Positions 8,525 through 18,232 of a DNA stretch of 64,000 bases are shown here, one piece after another (positions within the stretch are counted from its first letter, which is position 1; each line of letters begins with the position of its first letter). A model generated the notes under the pieces. It searched no databases and was not told the origin of the DNA. It saw only the letters and a list, made by a program, of their open reading frames with translations. The translations under genes were made by a program, and so were the position numbers. Origin of the DNA: Lentisphaerota bacterium (GTDB taxonomy: Bacteria; Verrucomicrobiota; Lentisphaeria; Victivallales; Victivallaceae); the NCBI GenBank assembly GCA_015061525.1, contig SUWK01000001.1, positions 1-64,000 on the forward strand, read 5' to 3'.

Positions 8525-10561
8525 TTACTTCCCATTCGGGAAGGCTGAACGCATAAGTTCGTGAACAGCTTCCAATGATTCACACGGAAATTCCCGGTTG
8601 ATTTCATTCTGCAGGACTTTTACAATCGGGAACCAGCGCTGCTTATCTGCCAGTTTGCCAAGCATTGTATTGCGGGACATTGTAACCAAACGCTTGTAAA
8701 ACAGATCTGCTTCGCGGTTGGAACGCAGTTTCAGACAACTGCCGCCGAAAAGATGGATCAACGCCCGCAACTCCTCATCATCAGCCAATTGTCCGGCTGC
8801 CAGAGCCATTTCCGCAGCCAGATAACGGTAGTGAAAACGCATGTGGGCTCCTACTGTAAGATGGTTTTTGGCAGCATTGAAACCGGGAACTGTTGCCGGG
8901 CGGTGGTTTTGACAGAGCTGCCATTCTCCAAATTCAACTTTGTAAATGCAGTCGATGCATCCTTGTATATCTTCTCCGTAATGCCCCGGGAAATAGTCAG
9001 GTGCGTTTTGAGTACCGGATAATTCCATGCCCTTATGCCGGAGAATTTTTGCGGCATTATACATCGCCAGTGCCCGTTCATTGCCGGATAATTTTATGTC
9101 CGCAGATTTTTTGAGCAGTTCAAGATATTGTCTGATAAATATTTTGTGTTCATCCGGCATATATTTTTCGGCAAGATCAAAACGTTTTTCGCGGAATGCT
9201 CTGCGTGCAGCAAGATAACGCAGATCGCGGGTGATTTGCGGCTGTTTGTACGGATGCGGATTGCTATCTGCAGAAATAGAAATATCAGCATCAATTTCAT
9301 CCAGCATCTCTGACAATTCATCAAGAGTAAGATATTTTTCCGCTATGGTGAAAAGGTCATCGCGTTGTTCAGCTTGCAGGAAAAATTTTGCCGCATCGGA
9401 AAAATCCCGGCGCATAATCATGCTTGTACCGAGCAGACCGTAGATCTCCTTGCGGAAGTTTTCCGGAGGATTGTGCTGGTTTTCGCTGATTTCCAGAAGA
9501 TCGTTGCGATCCTGCGGATCAACTTTCTCTGCCAGCTTCAGCCACTCTTTGAGTTTTCGGACTGTTCCGGGAGTATTGCCGCTGTGTCTGGCAATGCGTG
9601 CTTCAAGATAAGTGGAGAGCAGGGTCGGTTTTTCCAGAATGGCGATAAATTCTTTGGCTTCTGTTATATCACCGTCAACATAGGCATAATAGGCACAGAT
9701 GTCGGCATTGCGGAGTTTGAATGATTTTACCATCATCCGGAAACGCGGTGAATTATCAATCATCGCCAGAAATTCCCGGCAAAACGGATCATTTACAAGA
9801 GCAAAGTATTGTCCGTCATCAAGTTTGTTGATCTTATCCAAACTTATATTGCCAAGAAATTCCAGGTCACTGCCGCACAGTTCCGCCTCTGCTGCCCGGC
9901 GGATGACACGTGCCATATTAGTTCCGAAACGGATTTCCAGTGTGTATGAGCGCAGAGCCAGTCCAGCCGTATCAGCAAAACCGGCCCGGACTGCATTGCG
10001 GCAGTTGTCGTAATGAGTGTGTAAATCTTTTTTAAAGTGATTACCCAACATAAAGTGTACCCACGCCGTGCGGTAGTGGCGGCGTTCCGGAGGAAGAGCA
10101 AGCAGCTTTTGCCATGCCGGAGGAATATGATCAGACGGACGGTTCACAAAAAGATAGGTGCGTCCTTCAAGAAAGAGCTGGAACTCCATCAACTCTTCCG
10201 GAAGATCTTTTTCCGGGGATGAAAAATGATTTTTTATTCCGCGGTGTTTGGCGAGCAGTCCTTCAAAATCACTGGTCAATGCCGCTTGCTTTTCTTCTGA
10301 TATATCCGGAAAATTTTTCTTGACTGCCTCCATAAAATCTTTTCTTTCAGCATCAATAGTGGATATCCCGGTGGTAAAGCTGCCGGTAGCCGGGATCAAA
10401 TCATGTAAATTGTTTAAAAAACGCTTGATGGCACTTTTTTGTGAAAGGAATGTTTCATATGGCGTTTTGTCGCTGATGTAAGACGGCTGAACATATGGGG
10501 AACATGCCAATGCTCCGGATATTGCTGCTGTTACGCAGAAGAAAGTAAGATGACGTTTCAT
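8525..10561 (-). CDS. Secreted helical-repeat/TPR-like protein, function unknown
   Basis: 678 aa, N-terminal signal peptide, alpha-solenoid-like composition; overlaps the upstream DUF3142 gene by 4 bp. Confidence 0.7.
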   Translation of the reverse strand: MKRHLTFFCVTAAISGALACSPYVQPSYISDKTPYETFLSQKSAIKRFLNNLHDLIPATGSFTTGISTIDAERKDFMEAVKKNFPDISEEKQAALTSDFEGLLAKHRGIKNHFSSPEKDLPEELMEFQLFLEGRTYLFVNRPSDHIPPAWQKLLALPPERRHYRTAWVHFMLGNHFKKDLHTHYDNCRNAVRAGFADTAGLALRSYTLEIRFGTNMARVIRRAAEAELCGSDLEFLGNISLDKINKLDDGQYFALVNDPFCREFLAMIDNSPRFRMMVKSFKLRNADICAYYAYVDGDITEAKEFIAILEKPTLLSTYLEARIARHSGNTPGTVRKLKEWLKLAEKVDPQDRNDLLEISENQHNPPENFRKEIYGLLGTSMIMRRDFSDAAKFFLQAEQRDDLFTIAEKYLTLDELSEMLDEIDADISISADSNPHPYKQPQITRDLRYLAARRAFREKRFDLAEKYMPDEHKIFIRQYLELLKKSADIKLSGNERALAMYNAAKILRHKGMELSGTQNAPDYFPGHYGEDIQGCIDCIYKVEFGEWQLCQNHRPATVPGFNAAKNHLTVGAHMRFHYRYLAAEMALAAGQLADDEELRALIHLFGGSCLKLRSNREADLFYKRLVTMSRNTMLGKLADKQRWFPIVKVLQNEINREFPCESLEAVHELMRSAFPNGK

Positions 10562-11658
10562 TTTTTTGCAATTTCCTTAATGGTTACAGTTAATGGATCG
10601 TATTTATTCAAATCAATATCATTTGGGCATCGCAGCCACAGATATGGTACACTCATTCCATCCGGCGGCAAAGTCAGAGTCAATGTGTGGAGTCTGCGGT
10701 CAGCTGCGGCATGATTGAATGTATCAAAATCCAGTATTTTGAAATTTTTATTCCATTTGAGTTCCAAAGTAACTTTTTCTACAAAATGTCCCCGGTTTTT
10801 CAAAAATAAGTGCCACGCTCCATCCGGATGTTTCTGCCAGTCGGGAATTATTCCGGGGGTATATTCACCTTTGCAGGCAGACATTACGGTATTGATGCTT
10901 ACGGTGTCACGTTCACCGGGCAAGCCCAGCCGGAATGCGATAATACCGCTCATTTTCGGGAATTTTTCGGCATGGCGGATAAGTTCCGGGAAAATGTGCA
11001 GATCCGGCTTTATGGTTTTACCGTTTATTGTATGAGTATAAAAGGGCAGGGCGATTTTGAACGGACGGTCGAATGTTCCGGCATTTTTTATCGCCTCAAG
11101 TGCGGTATTGCGGTCAATAATGAAAAAATCATTTCCATCTTTTTCCAAGGCATGTACCTGTACGACAAAATAATCACACGCATCAGCAAGTGATTTGAAT
11201 TCTTTGTGATGTCTGAGATGACAAGGCAGAACCGTTGCAGAAAGACGGTAATCCGGAAGTTGTTTCCGGAGCTGCTGCATTAAAGATGTGTAATAACTCA
11301 ATTTGAATTCCGGGCAATCCAAATCTATTTGCAATGATCTGCATGCTGCCCACGGGGTATGAAGTTTGATTACGGTTTTTGCCAGTTCTTCCGTTTTTCT
11401 GGTCATGTTTCTGATATGTATACGAATCACCGGTGTTGTCCATGCCGGCTCAAGGAACTGTTCAGGAGACACTGTCATCTGTCTGCCGTCATTTTCCAAC
11501 TCTCCGGCAAGGCAGTAAGTTGTTCCGGGAGTTTCCCGCTGCCATTTGAGAACTGTATCACGGATAAGCTGATTATTCAATTGTCTCTGCCAGATGTAGA
11601 AATCGACTGCTTTTGATGCGATTGGCAAAAGCAATATCAGTAACACTGTTTTTATCAT
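10558..11658 (-). CDS. DUF3142-like secreted protein
   Basis: Signal peptide then DFYIWQRQLNNQLIRDTVLKW; LQIDLDCPEFKLSYYTSLMQQLRKQLP. Confidence 0.6.
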   Translation of the reverse strand: MIKTVLLILLLPIASKAVDFYIWQRQLNNQLIRDTVLKWQRETPGTTYCLAGELENDGRQMTVSPEQFLEPAWTTPVIRIHIRNMTRKTEELAKTVIKLHTPWAACRSLQIDLDCPEFKLSYYTSLMQQLRKQLPDYRLSATVLPCHLRHHKEFKSLADACDYFVVQVHALEKDGNDFFIIDRNTALEAIKNAGTFDRPFKIALPFYTHTINGKTIKPDLHIFPELIRHAEKFPKMSGIIAFRLGLPGERDTVSINTVMSACKGEYTPGIIPDWQKHPDGAWHLFLKNRGHFVEKVTLELKWNKNFKILDFDTFNHAAADRRLHTLTLTLPPDGMSVPYLWLRCPNDIDLNKYDPLTVTIKEIAKK

Positions 11659-11695
11659 CTGCAGAACCTTCGGCTATATTTTTCGTGGATTTAGA

Positions 11696-11724
11696 AATAT
11701 ACTGTTGAAACAAGCCAAATGCAA
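11696..11724 (-). promoter_or_regulatory. Promoter TTGCAT-N17-TATATT
   Basis: Reverse complement of aatata...atgcaa upstream of the DUF3142 gene. Confidence 0.5.
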
Positions 11725-11752
11725 ATGATTAAATGAATATTTTATAAAAAAT

Positions 11753-11784
11753 AACGGCTCCGGAAAAATTATTCCGGAGCCGTT
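11753..11784 (-). terminator. Rho-independent terminator after fabG
   Basis: 12-bp perfect stem aacggctccgga/tccggagccgtt, T-rich on the minus strand. Confidence 0.8.
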
Positions 11785-11801
11785 GGAACAGTAGAATAAT
11801 C

Positions 11802-12548
11802 TTACATCAGCATACCGCCATCCACATTGATGACTTGACCGGTGACATAGTCTGAATCAGGTGAGCAGAGGAAGTATACCACGTTAGCCACGTCTTCCGG
11901 TTTGCCGCCGCGTTTGGCAGGGATAATAGTCAGAAATGCATCGCGGGCGGCTTGGGGCAGCTGAGCAGTCATATCAGTTTCGATATAACCGGGAGCAACT
12001 GCGTTGACTTGAATGTTGCGGGCGCCGAATTCTTTGGCTGTGGTTTTGGCAAGAGCGATTACACCGGCTTTACTGGCGGAGTAGTTTGCCTGTCCGACAT
12101 TACCCATTCTGCCGACAACGGAGGCGATATTGACGATTTTTCCGGCACGTGCTTTCATCATCGGACGAACCGCGGCTTTGGTAAAGTTGAAAGTACCTTT
12201 GAGGTTGACTGCGATGACGGCATCCCACTGATCTTCGGTCATTTTGAGCATCAGAGTATCTTTGGTGATACCGGCATTGTTGACCAGAATATCCAATTTG
12301 CCGAAGTCGTTGACCACTGCGGCAACGGTTGCTTCAGCGTCTTCAAATTTTGCGACGTTGGCGGCGTAGGCTTTTGCTTCAAATCCGGCTGCGTTGAATT
12401 CATCTGCAGTCTGCTGGGCGGTTTCAAGCAGGATATCAACGATAGCAAGTTTAGCTCCTTCTGCGGCAAGACGGGCCGAAATCGCTTTGCCGATACCACG
12501 GGCACCACCGGTCACGATGGCGACTTTTCCTTCGAGTTTTTTGCACAT
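11802..12548 (-). CDS. fabG: 3-oxoacyl-ACP reductase
   Basis: TGGARGIGKAI, NNAGITKD, YSASKAGVIALAK motifs. Confidence 0.95.
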   Translation of the reverse strand: MCKKLEGKVAIVTGGARGIGKAISARLAAEGAKLAIVDILLETAQQTADEFNAAGFEAKAYAANVAKFEDAEATVAAVVNDFGKLDILVNNAGITKDTLMLKMTEDQWDAVIAVNLKGTFNFTKAAVRPMMKARAGKIVNIASVVGRMGNVGQANYSASKAGVIALAKTTAKEFGARNIQVNAVAPGYIETDMTAQLPQAARDAFLTIIPAKRGGKPEDVANVVYFLCSPDSDYVTGQVINVDGGMLM

Positions 12549-12615
12549 AATTTTTTCTCCTTATTCAAATGTTGAGTTGTATACCTATTTAAAATAACAC
12601 CAAATGAAATATTTT

Positions 12616-13086
12616 TCAAATTTCCAGTATATTCCGGTTTTGCCGCATCGCTTCGTAAAGCGTGATACTTACCGCATTGGCGAGATTCAAACTGCGGCTG
12701 AATTCCCCGGGCATGGGGATTTGCCACATGTCCTGCCGGTAATTTTCATAAAACTCCGGCGGCAACCCGGCTGATTCTCTGCCGAAAACCAGATAATCAC
12801 CGATTTGAAATTCAGCATCAAAAAAATTTTTTTCTCCGTGAGTGGAAATAAAGAATATCCGTTCCGGAGTTTCAGAACGCAGAAAACTTTCCCAGTCCGG
12901 ATGGATCAACGGATTCAGGTGCTGCCAATAGTCCAATCCGGCGCGCTTGAGATATTTGTCTTCCAGAGAGAAACCCAGCGGTTCAATCAAATGCAGACGG
13001 CAGTTTGTTGATACGGCAAGGCGTCCGATGGTCCCGGTATTTTGCGGAATTTCCGGCTGAAAAAGTACGATATTGAAGAAATTCAT
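12616..13086 (-). CDS. trmL: tRNA (cytidine(34)-2'-O)-methyltransferase (SPOUT)
   Basis: NIVLFQPEIPQNTGTIGRLAVSTNCRLHLIEPLGF...YLVFGRESAGLP...NLANAVSITLYEAMRQ. Confidence 0.93.
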   Translation of the reverse strand: MNFFNIVLFQPEIPQNTGTIGRLAVSTNCRLHLIEPLGFSLEDKYLKRAGLDYWQHLNPLIHPDWESFLRSETPERIFFISTHGEKNFFDAEFQIGDYLVFGRESAGLPPEFYENYRQDMWQIPMPGEFSRSLNLANAVSITLYEAMRQNRNILEI

Positions 13087-14420
13087 TATTTCACCTTGCG
13101 CATTTTTGCCATGAATAGAGCATCACAATTGCCGTCTGTACTGTCGATCCGCAGCATCCCGGGAACGATTTTTCCGGTCAGAGGATGGTCAAACGGATCA
13201 AGTTTATATTCCTCATGCCGTTCAAGAAAAGCGCGTACAATAGATGAATTTTCCGCATCGAAAAGAGAGCAGGTCGCGTAAACAAGCACACCTCCCAGGC
13301 GGACTGCTCCGGCATAATTTTCCAGAATACTCAACTGGGTCGCAGATAATTCGGCAATGTCCTGTTCCTGAAGTTTCCATTGGGCACCCGGGTTGCGCCG
13401 CCAAACTCCGGAACAACTGCACGGAGCATCCACCAATACTCCGTCAAATTGATGTTTGCCGCGCCAGACTTTACCGTCATGCGGTTTGGTTACGATATTC
13501 GGGAATCCGGCACGTCTTGCCCGTTGGCGCAAATCATCCAGCTTGGCAGCCCTGATATCTCCGGCGGTCACGGTTCCTTTCCGGTTCATCAATTGCGCCA
13601 GATGCAAGGTTTTGCCGCCGGCTCCGGCACATGGATCAAGCCATCTCTCTCCCTGTTTCGGTGCGGCGACGATACTGACACACTGACTGGCAAGATCTTG
13701 AATTTCAAACAGACCTGCTTTGAAACTTTCCAGAGTATAAAGATTTATTTTCGCACGGACTTCCAACGCATCCGGCAACACCGCATGAGGGGTGATTTCT
13801 GCTCCGTTGGAACGCAGCTCTTCACAGACTTTTTCTCTGTCTGCACACTGCAAACGTATCCACATCGGTGGACGGGAAGAGAGCATCTTCAGAAATTTTT
13901 CCCGATCAAGGTCTTCCGGCAGCATTTCAGATATCCATTCCGGGAGCAGATTGTTGTCTGTTATCCGCAGATCACAGTTGAAATAGGTTGCCATCTGATT
14001 GGCTCTTGCGCAGGGATTATGCAACGCATGGGGCAATGACGGCATATTACCAGCTTGGGCAATGGCAACAGCATGCTGGTGATCTCCGGAAATGAAACAG
14101 CCTGCCATCAGCAATGCAGACAATTCCCGTGCTGTCAGGCGGATATTTCCTGACTCCACCTCCTGCAGCCGTTCAAGCGGCAGGTATTGACGGATAAAAC
14201 CCCAGAAACGCAGTGAAGCGTAGATCGTTTCGGAAATAAAAGCACGGTCACGGGAACCGCAGCGGCGATTTTCACGGAAGTAGGCAGCCAGAATCCGGTC
14301 GGACGGCTGTTGTCTGCCGAAGCCGGAAGCAAGAACCTTGCGGCAGGCATCATTGAGCAAATTGAGCTGTGCCCGGAATTTTTCCGGAGCTATTGATTTT
14401 TTATCACGATAGTCTTTCAT
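13086..14420 (-). CDS. RsmB/NOL1-type RNA (cytosine-5) methyltransferase
   Basis: WLDPCAGAGGKTLHLA, VLVDAPCSCSGVWRRNP; internal start MKDYRDKK. Confidence 0.9.
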   Translation of the reverse strand: MKDYRDKKSIAPEKFRAQLNLLNDACRKVLASGFGRQQPSDRILAAYFRENRRCGSRDRAFISETIYASLRFWGFIRQYLPLERLQEVESGNIRLTARELSALLMAGCFISGDHQHAVAIAQAGNMPSLPHALHNPCARANQMATYFNCDLRITDNNLLPEWISEMLPEDLDREKFLKMLSSRPPMWIRLQCADREKVCEELRSNGAEITPHAVLPDALEVRAKINLYTLESFKAGLFEIQDLASQCVSIVAAPKQGERWLDPCAGAGGKTLHLAQLMNRKGTVTAGDIRAAKLDDLRQRARRAGFPNIVTKPHDGKVWRGKHQFDGVLVDAPCSCSGVWRRNPGAQWKLQEQDIAELSATQLSILENYAGAVRLGGVLVYATCSLFDAENSSIVRAFLERHEEYKLDPFDHPLTGKIVPGMLRIDSTDGNCDALFMAKMRKVK

Positions 14421-14488
14421 AATGCCTATTAATATAATCCATTCTTTCGTTTTTTTCCACAAAAAAACAAAAAAAAACATGCTGTTGC

Positions 14489-14517
14489 TTGAAAAAACTG
14501 TTTTTTTATGGTATTGT
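14489..14517 (+). promoter_or_regulatory. Promoter TTGAAA-N17-TATTGT
   Basis: Upstream of the SSS symporter at 14664. Confidence 0.45.
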
Positions 14518-14663
14518 AAAGAACTTTGAACTTTTTTATTTCTCATCGGGAAATAGAATCGCGGTAAAAAAGTATTCTGTCAAGCAGGGGACCGGATGCT
14601 TTTAACATTACAAAAGTAAACTATCAGCTCATAATTAACAAAAAGGAAAGGAAAAGTTTAGTT

Positions 14664-16751
14664 ATGATGTCGTTAATTGGTGCCCTAACACGGCAGGTCG
14701 AAATCAATCAATCCGGTATGCAATTATTGGATTGGGCGATTGTAATCGGATTTATCGTATTTTTGACCGGTGTGCTGCTCTATTGCAACCGCTACACGCG
14801 TAATGCGGCAGACTTTCTTGCTGCCAACCGCTGTGCAGGGCGATATGTGATGAGTATTTCAGAAGGTATTGCCGGTTTCGGTTTGATCAGTGCTGTCGCA
14901 ACGTGGGAAGCATTTATGAAAAGCGGTTTTGCCGGAACCTGGTGGGCGATGATCAACGCTCCATTTTCCTTGATTCTCGCATTGGTTGCCTGGGTTACTT
15001 ACCGTATGCGCGAAACCCGCTGTTTTACGCTTGCCCAGTTCTATGAAGTGCGTTACAGCCGCAAATTCCGGGTCGGTGCCGGTTTGATCACTTTTTTGAG
15101 CGGTGTGGTGAACTACGGTATCTTTCCGATGGTGTCCGTCAAATTTCTGATGGCGTTCTGTCAGATTCCTGAACATGTGGAGTACCTGGGAGTCAACTGG
15201 AATATTTACGGTATTTTGTTGGCTTTCAGTATCGGTTTGGGCATATTTTTTGCCACTTGCGGCGGTCAGGTCGCGATTATGGTTACCGACTTTATTCAGG
15301 GCATCCTTTGCAACGTGGCATTCGTGATTTTTATTTTCTTCATTTTCAAACTTGGTGATTGGGATGTTTCCGGCGGCTTTGTCAGTTGGAAGCAGATTGC
15401 CGCAACACTGGAAAAGAGTGAAGGAATTTCGCAAATAAACCCGTTCCAGAATACCAGAACTGCAGACTTCAATATATTCTACTATCTGATCGGTTTTGTC
15501 AGTTTGTTCTATGCCCGCGGCGGCTGGCAGGGATCTGCAGGGTATGCGGCTGCTGCAAAAAATCCGCACGAACGCAAAATGGCTGGTGTTATGGGAACCT
15601 GGCGCGGATTGGCACAGAGTTTGATGCTGATGCTTTTCCCGTTGGCAGTTATCGCCATTATGAGTCCTGTGCTGCCGGAATTTGCCGAGCTGCGCGGAGT
15701 TATCAATGACAAGCTGGCGATGATTTCCAATGCTACAGAACGTGGACAACAGATGGTGCCGATCGCGCTTTCTCTGATCATGCCTTCCGGGTTGCTCGGA
15801 CTTTTTGTGGCGGTCATGTTTGCTGCCATGCTTTCTACCGATGATACCTATATGCACAGTTGGGGCTCGATACTTATTCAGGATTGTATCATGCCTTTCA
15901 AAAAGAAACCTTTCGGTCCCAAAGCGCACATTTGGGCGTTGCGTCTGGCTATTATTGCTGTCGGTGTTTTCGGCTGGTGCTTCAGTTTCTTCTGGGTACA
16001 GGAAACTCCGGTGCTGCTCTTCTTCAGTTTGACAGGTGCTATTGTTTCCGGAGCAGGACCTGCTATCATCGGCGGTTTGTATTGGAAACGTGGTGGTACG
16101 ATTGCGGCCTGGGTCAGTTATATCTGGGGCGCGACCAGTGCTGTGACCGGTATCGTTCTGCAGCAGACTTGGTCAAAAGGTCTTGGGCAGTGGCTTATTG
16201 ATCATTTCAATTGGAATTGGATCGCTGACTTCACCAACAGCAACGGCGAATATGTTTTTCCGGTCAACGGTCAGTATATCAGTTTCTTCAACATGATTAC
16301 CTGTACGCTGCTTTATGTGATCATTTCACTGCTGGAACACAAAGCCGGTAAGCCGGACTTCAATTTGGAGAAGATGCTTCACCGCGGTATTTATGATACT
16401 AACCAGGAGCATGTCGAAAAGAGTAAAGTTAATAAAATTGAAAAAATTTTCGGTATTACTCCGGAGTTTACTTTGGGAGATCGCTTGATCTATGCCGCCA
16501 GTATCTTGTGGACGATCATCTGGTGTGTGGTTTTTGTAGTTTACACGTCACTTTACTTCTCCGATGCGTTGAATGATGACCACTGGTTGTCGTTGTGGCA
16601 TGCAAAAGTGTACATCACTCTTATCCTCGGAGTGATTTGCACTGTCTGGTTTCTTGTCGGTGGAATCGTGGACGTTATCGGTCTTTTCCGTGCTTTGAAC
16701 AATTCGAAACGGGATGACAGAGACGACGGTTCTGTTGCAGAAAAGGCGTAA
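14664..16751 (+). CDS. Sodium:solute symporter (SSS) family
   Basis: 695 aa polytopic protein; AADFLAANRCAGRYVMSISEGIAGFG SSS N-terminus. Confidence 0.85.
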   Translation: MMSLIGALTRQVEINQSGMQLLDWAIVIGFIVFLTGVLLYCNRYTRNAADFLAANRCAGRYVMSISEGIAGFGLISAVATWEAFMKSGFAGTWWAMINAPFSLILALVAWVTYRMRETRCFTLAQFYEVRYSRKFRVGAGLITFLSGVVNYGIFPMVSVKFLMAFCQIPEHVEYLGVNWNIYGILLAFSIGLGIFFATCGGQVAIMVTDFIQGILCNVAFVIFIFFIFKLGDWDVSGGFVSWKQIAATLEKSEGISQINPFQNTRTADFNIFYYLIGFVSLFYARGGWQGSAGYAAAAKNPHERKMAGVMGTWRGLAQSLMLMLFPLAVIAIMSPVLPEFAELRGVINDKLAMISNATERGQQMVPIALSLIMPSGLLGLFVAVMFAAMLSTDDTYMHSWGSILIQDCIMPFKKKPFGPKAHIWALRLAIIAVGVFGWCFSFFWVQETPVLLFFSLTGAIVSGAGPAIIGGLYWKRGGTIAAWVSYIWGATSAVTGIVLQQTWSKGLGQWLIDHFNWNWIADFTNSNGEYVFPVNGQYISFFNMITCTLLYVIISLLEHKAGKPDFNLEKMLHRGIYDTNQEHVEKSKVNKIEKIFGITPEFTLGDRLIYAASILWTIIWCVVFVVYTSLYFSDALNDDHWLSLWHAKVYITLILGVICTVWFLVGGIVDVIGLFRALNNSKRDDRDDGSVAEKA

Positions 16752-16768
16752 ATTTGCGATGATGCAGT

Positions 16769-16799
16769 GCGGCGGGAGTTTTCCCGCCGCTTTTTTTTG
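16769..16799 (+). terminator. Rho-independent terminator
   Basis: gcggcggg-agtttt-cccgccgc followed by T8. Confidence 0.9.
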
Positions 16800-16807
16800 T
16801 TTTTATG

Positions 16808-16836
16808 TTGCAAAATAAGTTTAACCGGGGTATATT
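16808..16836 (+). promoter_or_regulatory. Promoter TTGCAA-N17-TATATT
   Basis: Upstream of proA. Confidence 0.65.
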
Positions 16837-16882
16837 AATGTGATTTTATATTCGGATAAAAAGCATATGAATGAGGTGAAAA

Positions 16883-18145
16883 ATGGATGTCGTTGAAATG
16901 CAGCAAGTGTTGGAGAGTATCGGTAAAAAAGCACGCCGGGCATCTGCCGCACTGGCAGTTCTTCCGGCGGATGCGAAAACTTTATGTTTGAATTGCATGG
17001 CTGATGCAATTGTTAAACATGCCGGGGAGATCGCAGAGGCAAATGCCAGGGATATTGCCAATGCCCGCTGTAATGGTATGGATGAGGCAAAAATAGATCG
17101 TTTGACACTTACTATGGCTCGCATCGAGGCTATGGCGGATGGATTGCGGCAGGTGGCGGCACAAAAAGATCCGGTGGGTAAAGTTTTGTCGGAAAATATC
17201 CGTCCGAATGGTTTGAAGATAACTAAAATTGCCGTGCCTTTTGGTGTGATCGGTATTATTTACGAGGCCCGTCCCAATGTCACTGCTGATGCAGCCGGTA
17301 TTTGTATTAAAGCGGGAAATGCTGTCATTCTGCGTGGCGGCAAGGAGGCTTTTGAGTCAAATACCTCGATCGCAAGGGTTCTCAATGAAAGTGCCGCCGG
17401 ATGCGGTTTGCCGGATGGAGTCGTCCAGTTGATTCCGTGGACAGATCGTGAAGCTGTCAAATTGATGTTGAAAATGGATCGGTATATAGACTTGGTTATT
17501 CCGCGCGGCGGGGAGGGGCTGATCCGCACTGTGGTAGCAGAAGCAACTATGCCGGTTTTGAAACATTACAAAGGTGTCTGCCATCTTTTTGTGGATGCGC
17601 AATGCGATATGGATAAAGCTGTCAAAATCATTGTTAATGCAAAGTGTTCACGCCCTGCTGTGTGTAACGCTTTGGAAACTTTGCTCATCGACCGTTCTAT
17701 ACTGCCGGAGTTTGCTCCGAAAATTGCGGCTGAACTGCTTCAAAAAGGAGTTGAATTGCGCGGAGATGCCGCATTCTGCAATCTGGTTCCGCAGGCATTG
17801 CCGGCTGTAGAAGATGATTATCATGCCGAGTATCTTTCTTTGATTCTGGCGGTGAAAAGCGTTGATGGAGTTGATGATGCTGTTGAGCATATCAATACTT
17901 ACGGGTCGCGGCACAGCGACGGGATCTTGAGTACTATTGAGGAGAATATAGCATATTTTACCAAAAATGTTGATTCATCAACTGTTTATGTTAATGCATC
18001 CACCCGTTTTACCGATGGCGGCGAATTTGGTATGGGAGCTGAAATCGGTATCAGTACTGACAAACTTCATGCCAGAGGTCCGATGGGGACGGATGAATTG
18101 ACTACCTACAAATATATCGTTACCGGAGATGGTCAGGTAAGGTAG
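16883..18145 (+). CDS. proA: Glutamate-5-semialdehyde dehydrogenase
   Basis: IYEARPNVTADAAGICIKAGNAVILRGGKEA; LIPRGG; GAEIGISTDKLHARGPMGTDELTTYKY. Confidence 0.97.
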   Translation: MDVVEMQQVLESIGKKARRASAALAVLPADAKTLCLNCMADAIVKHAGEIAEANARDIANARCNGMDEAKIDRLTLTMARIEAMADGLRQVAAQKDPVGKVLSENIRPNGLKITKIAVPFGVIGIIYEARPNVTADAAGICIKAGNAVILRGGKEAFESNTSIARVLNESAAGCGLPDGVVQLIPWTDREAVKLMLKMDRYIDLVIPRGGEGLIRTVVAEATMPVLKHYKGVCHLFVDAQCDMDKAVKIIVNAKCSRPAVCNALETLLIDRSILPEFAPKIAAELLQKGVELRGDAAFCNLVPQALPAVEDDYHAEYLSLILAVKSVDGVDDAVEHINTYGSRHSDGILSTIEENIAYFTKNVDSSTVYVNASTRFTDGGEFGMGAEIGISTDKLHARGPMGTDELTTYKYIVTGDGQVR

Positions 18146-18166
18146 GAAGTTTTTTTGTGTGATCGC

Positions 18167-18195
18167 TTGATTTTTTTATGAAAAAGTGTTATATT
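18167..18195 (+). promoter_or_regulatory. Promoter TTGATT-N17-TATATT
   Basis: Upstream of the V-ATPase subunit I gene. Confidence 0.6.
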
Positions 18196-18232
18196 CTCTA
18201 ACAAACATTATCTTTAACAGGACGGGACCGAA

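Noticed and set aside
14859-15929. 356-aa minus-strand ORF
   Set aside because: Antisense to the SSS symporter; low-complexity charged composition.
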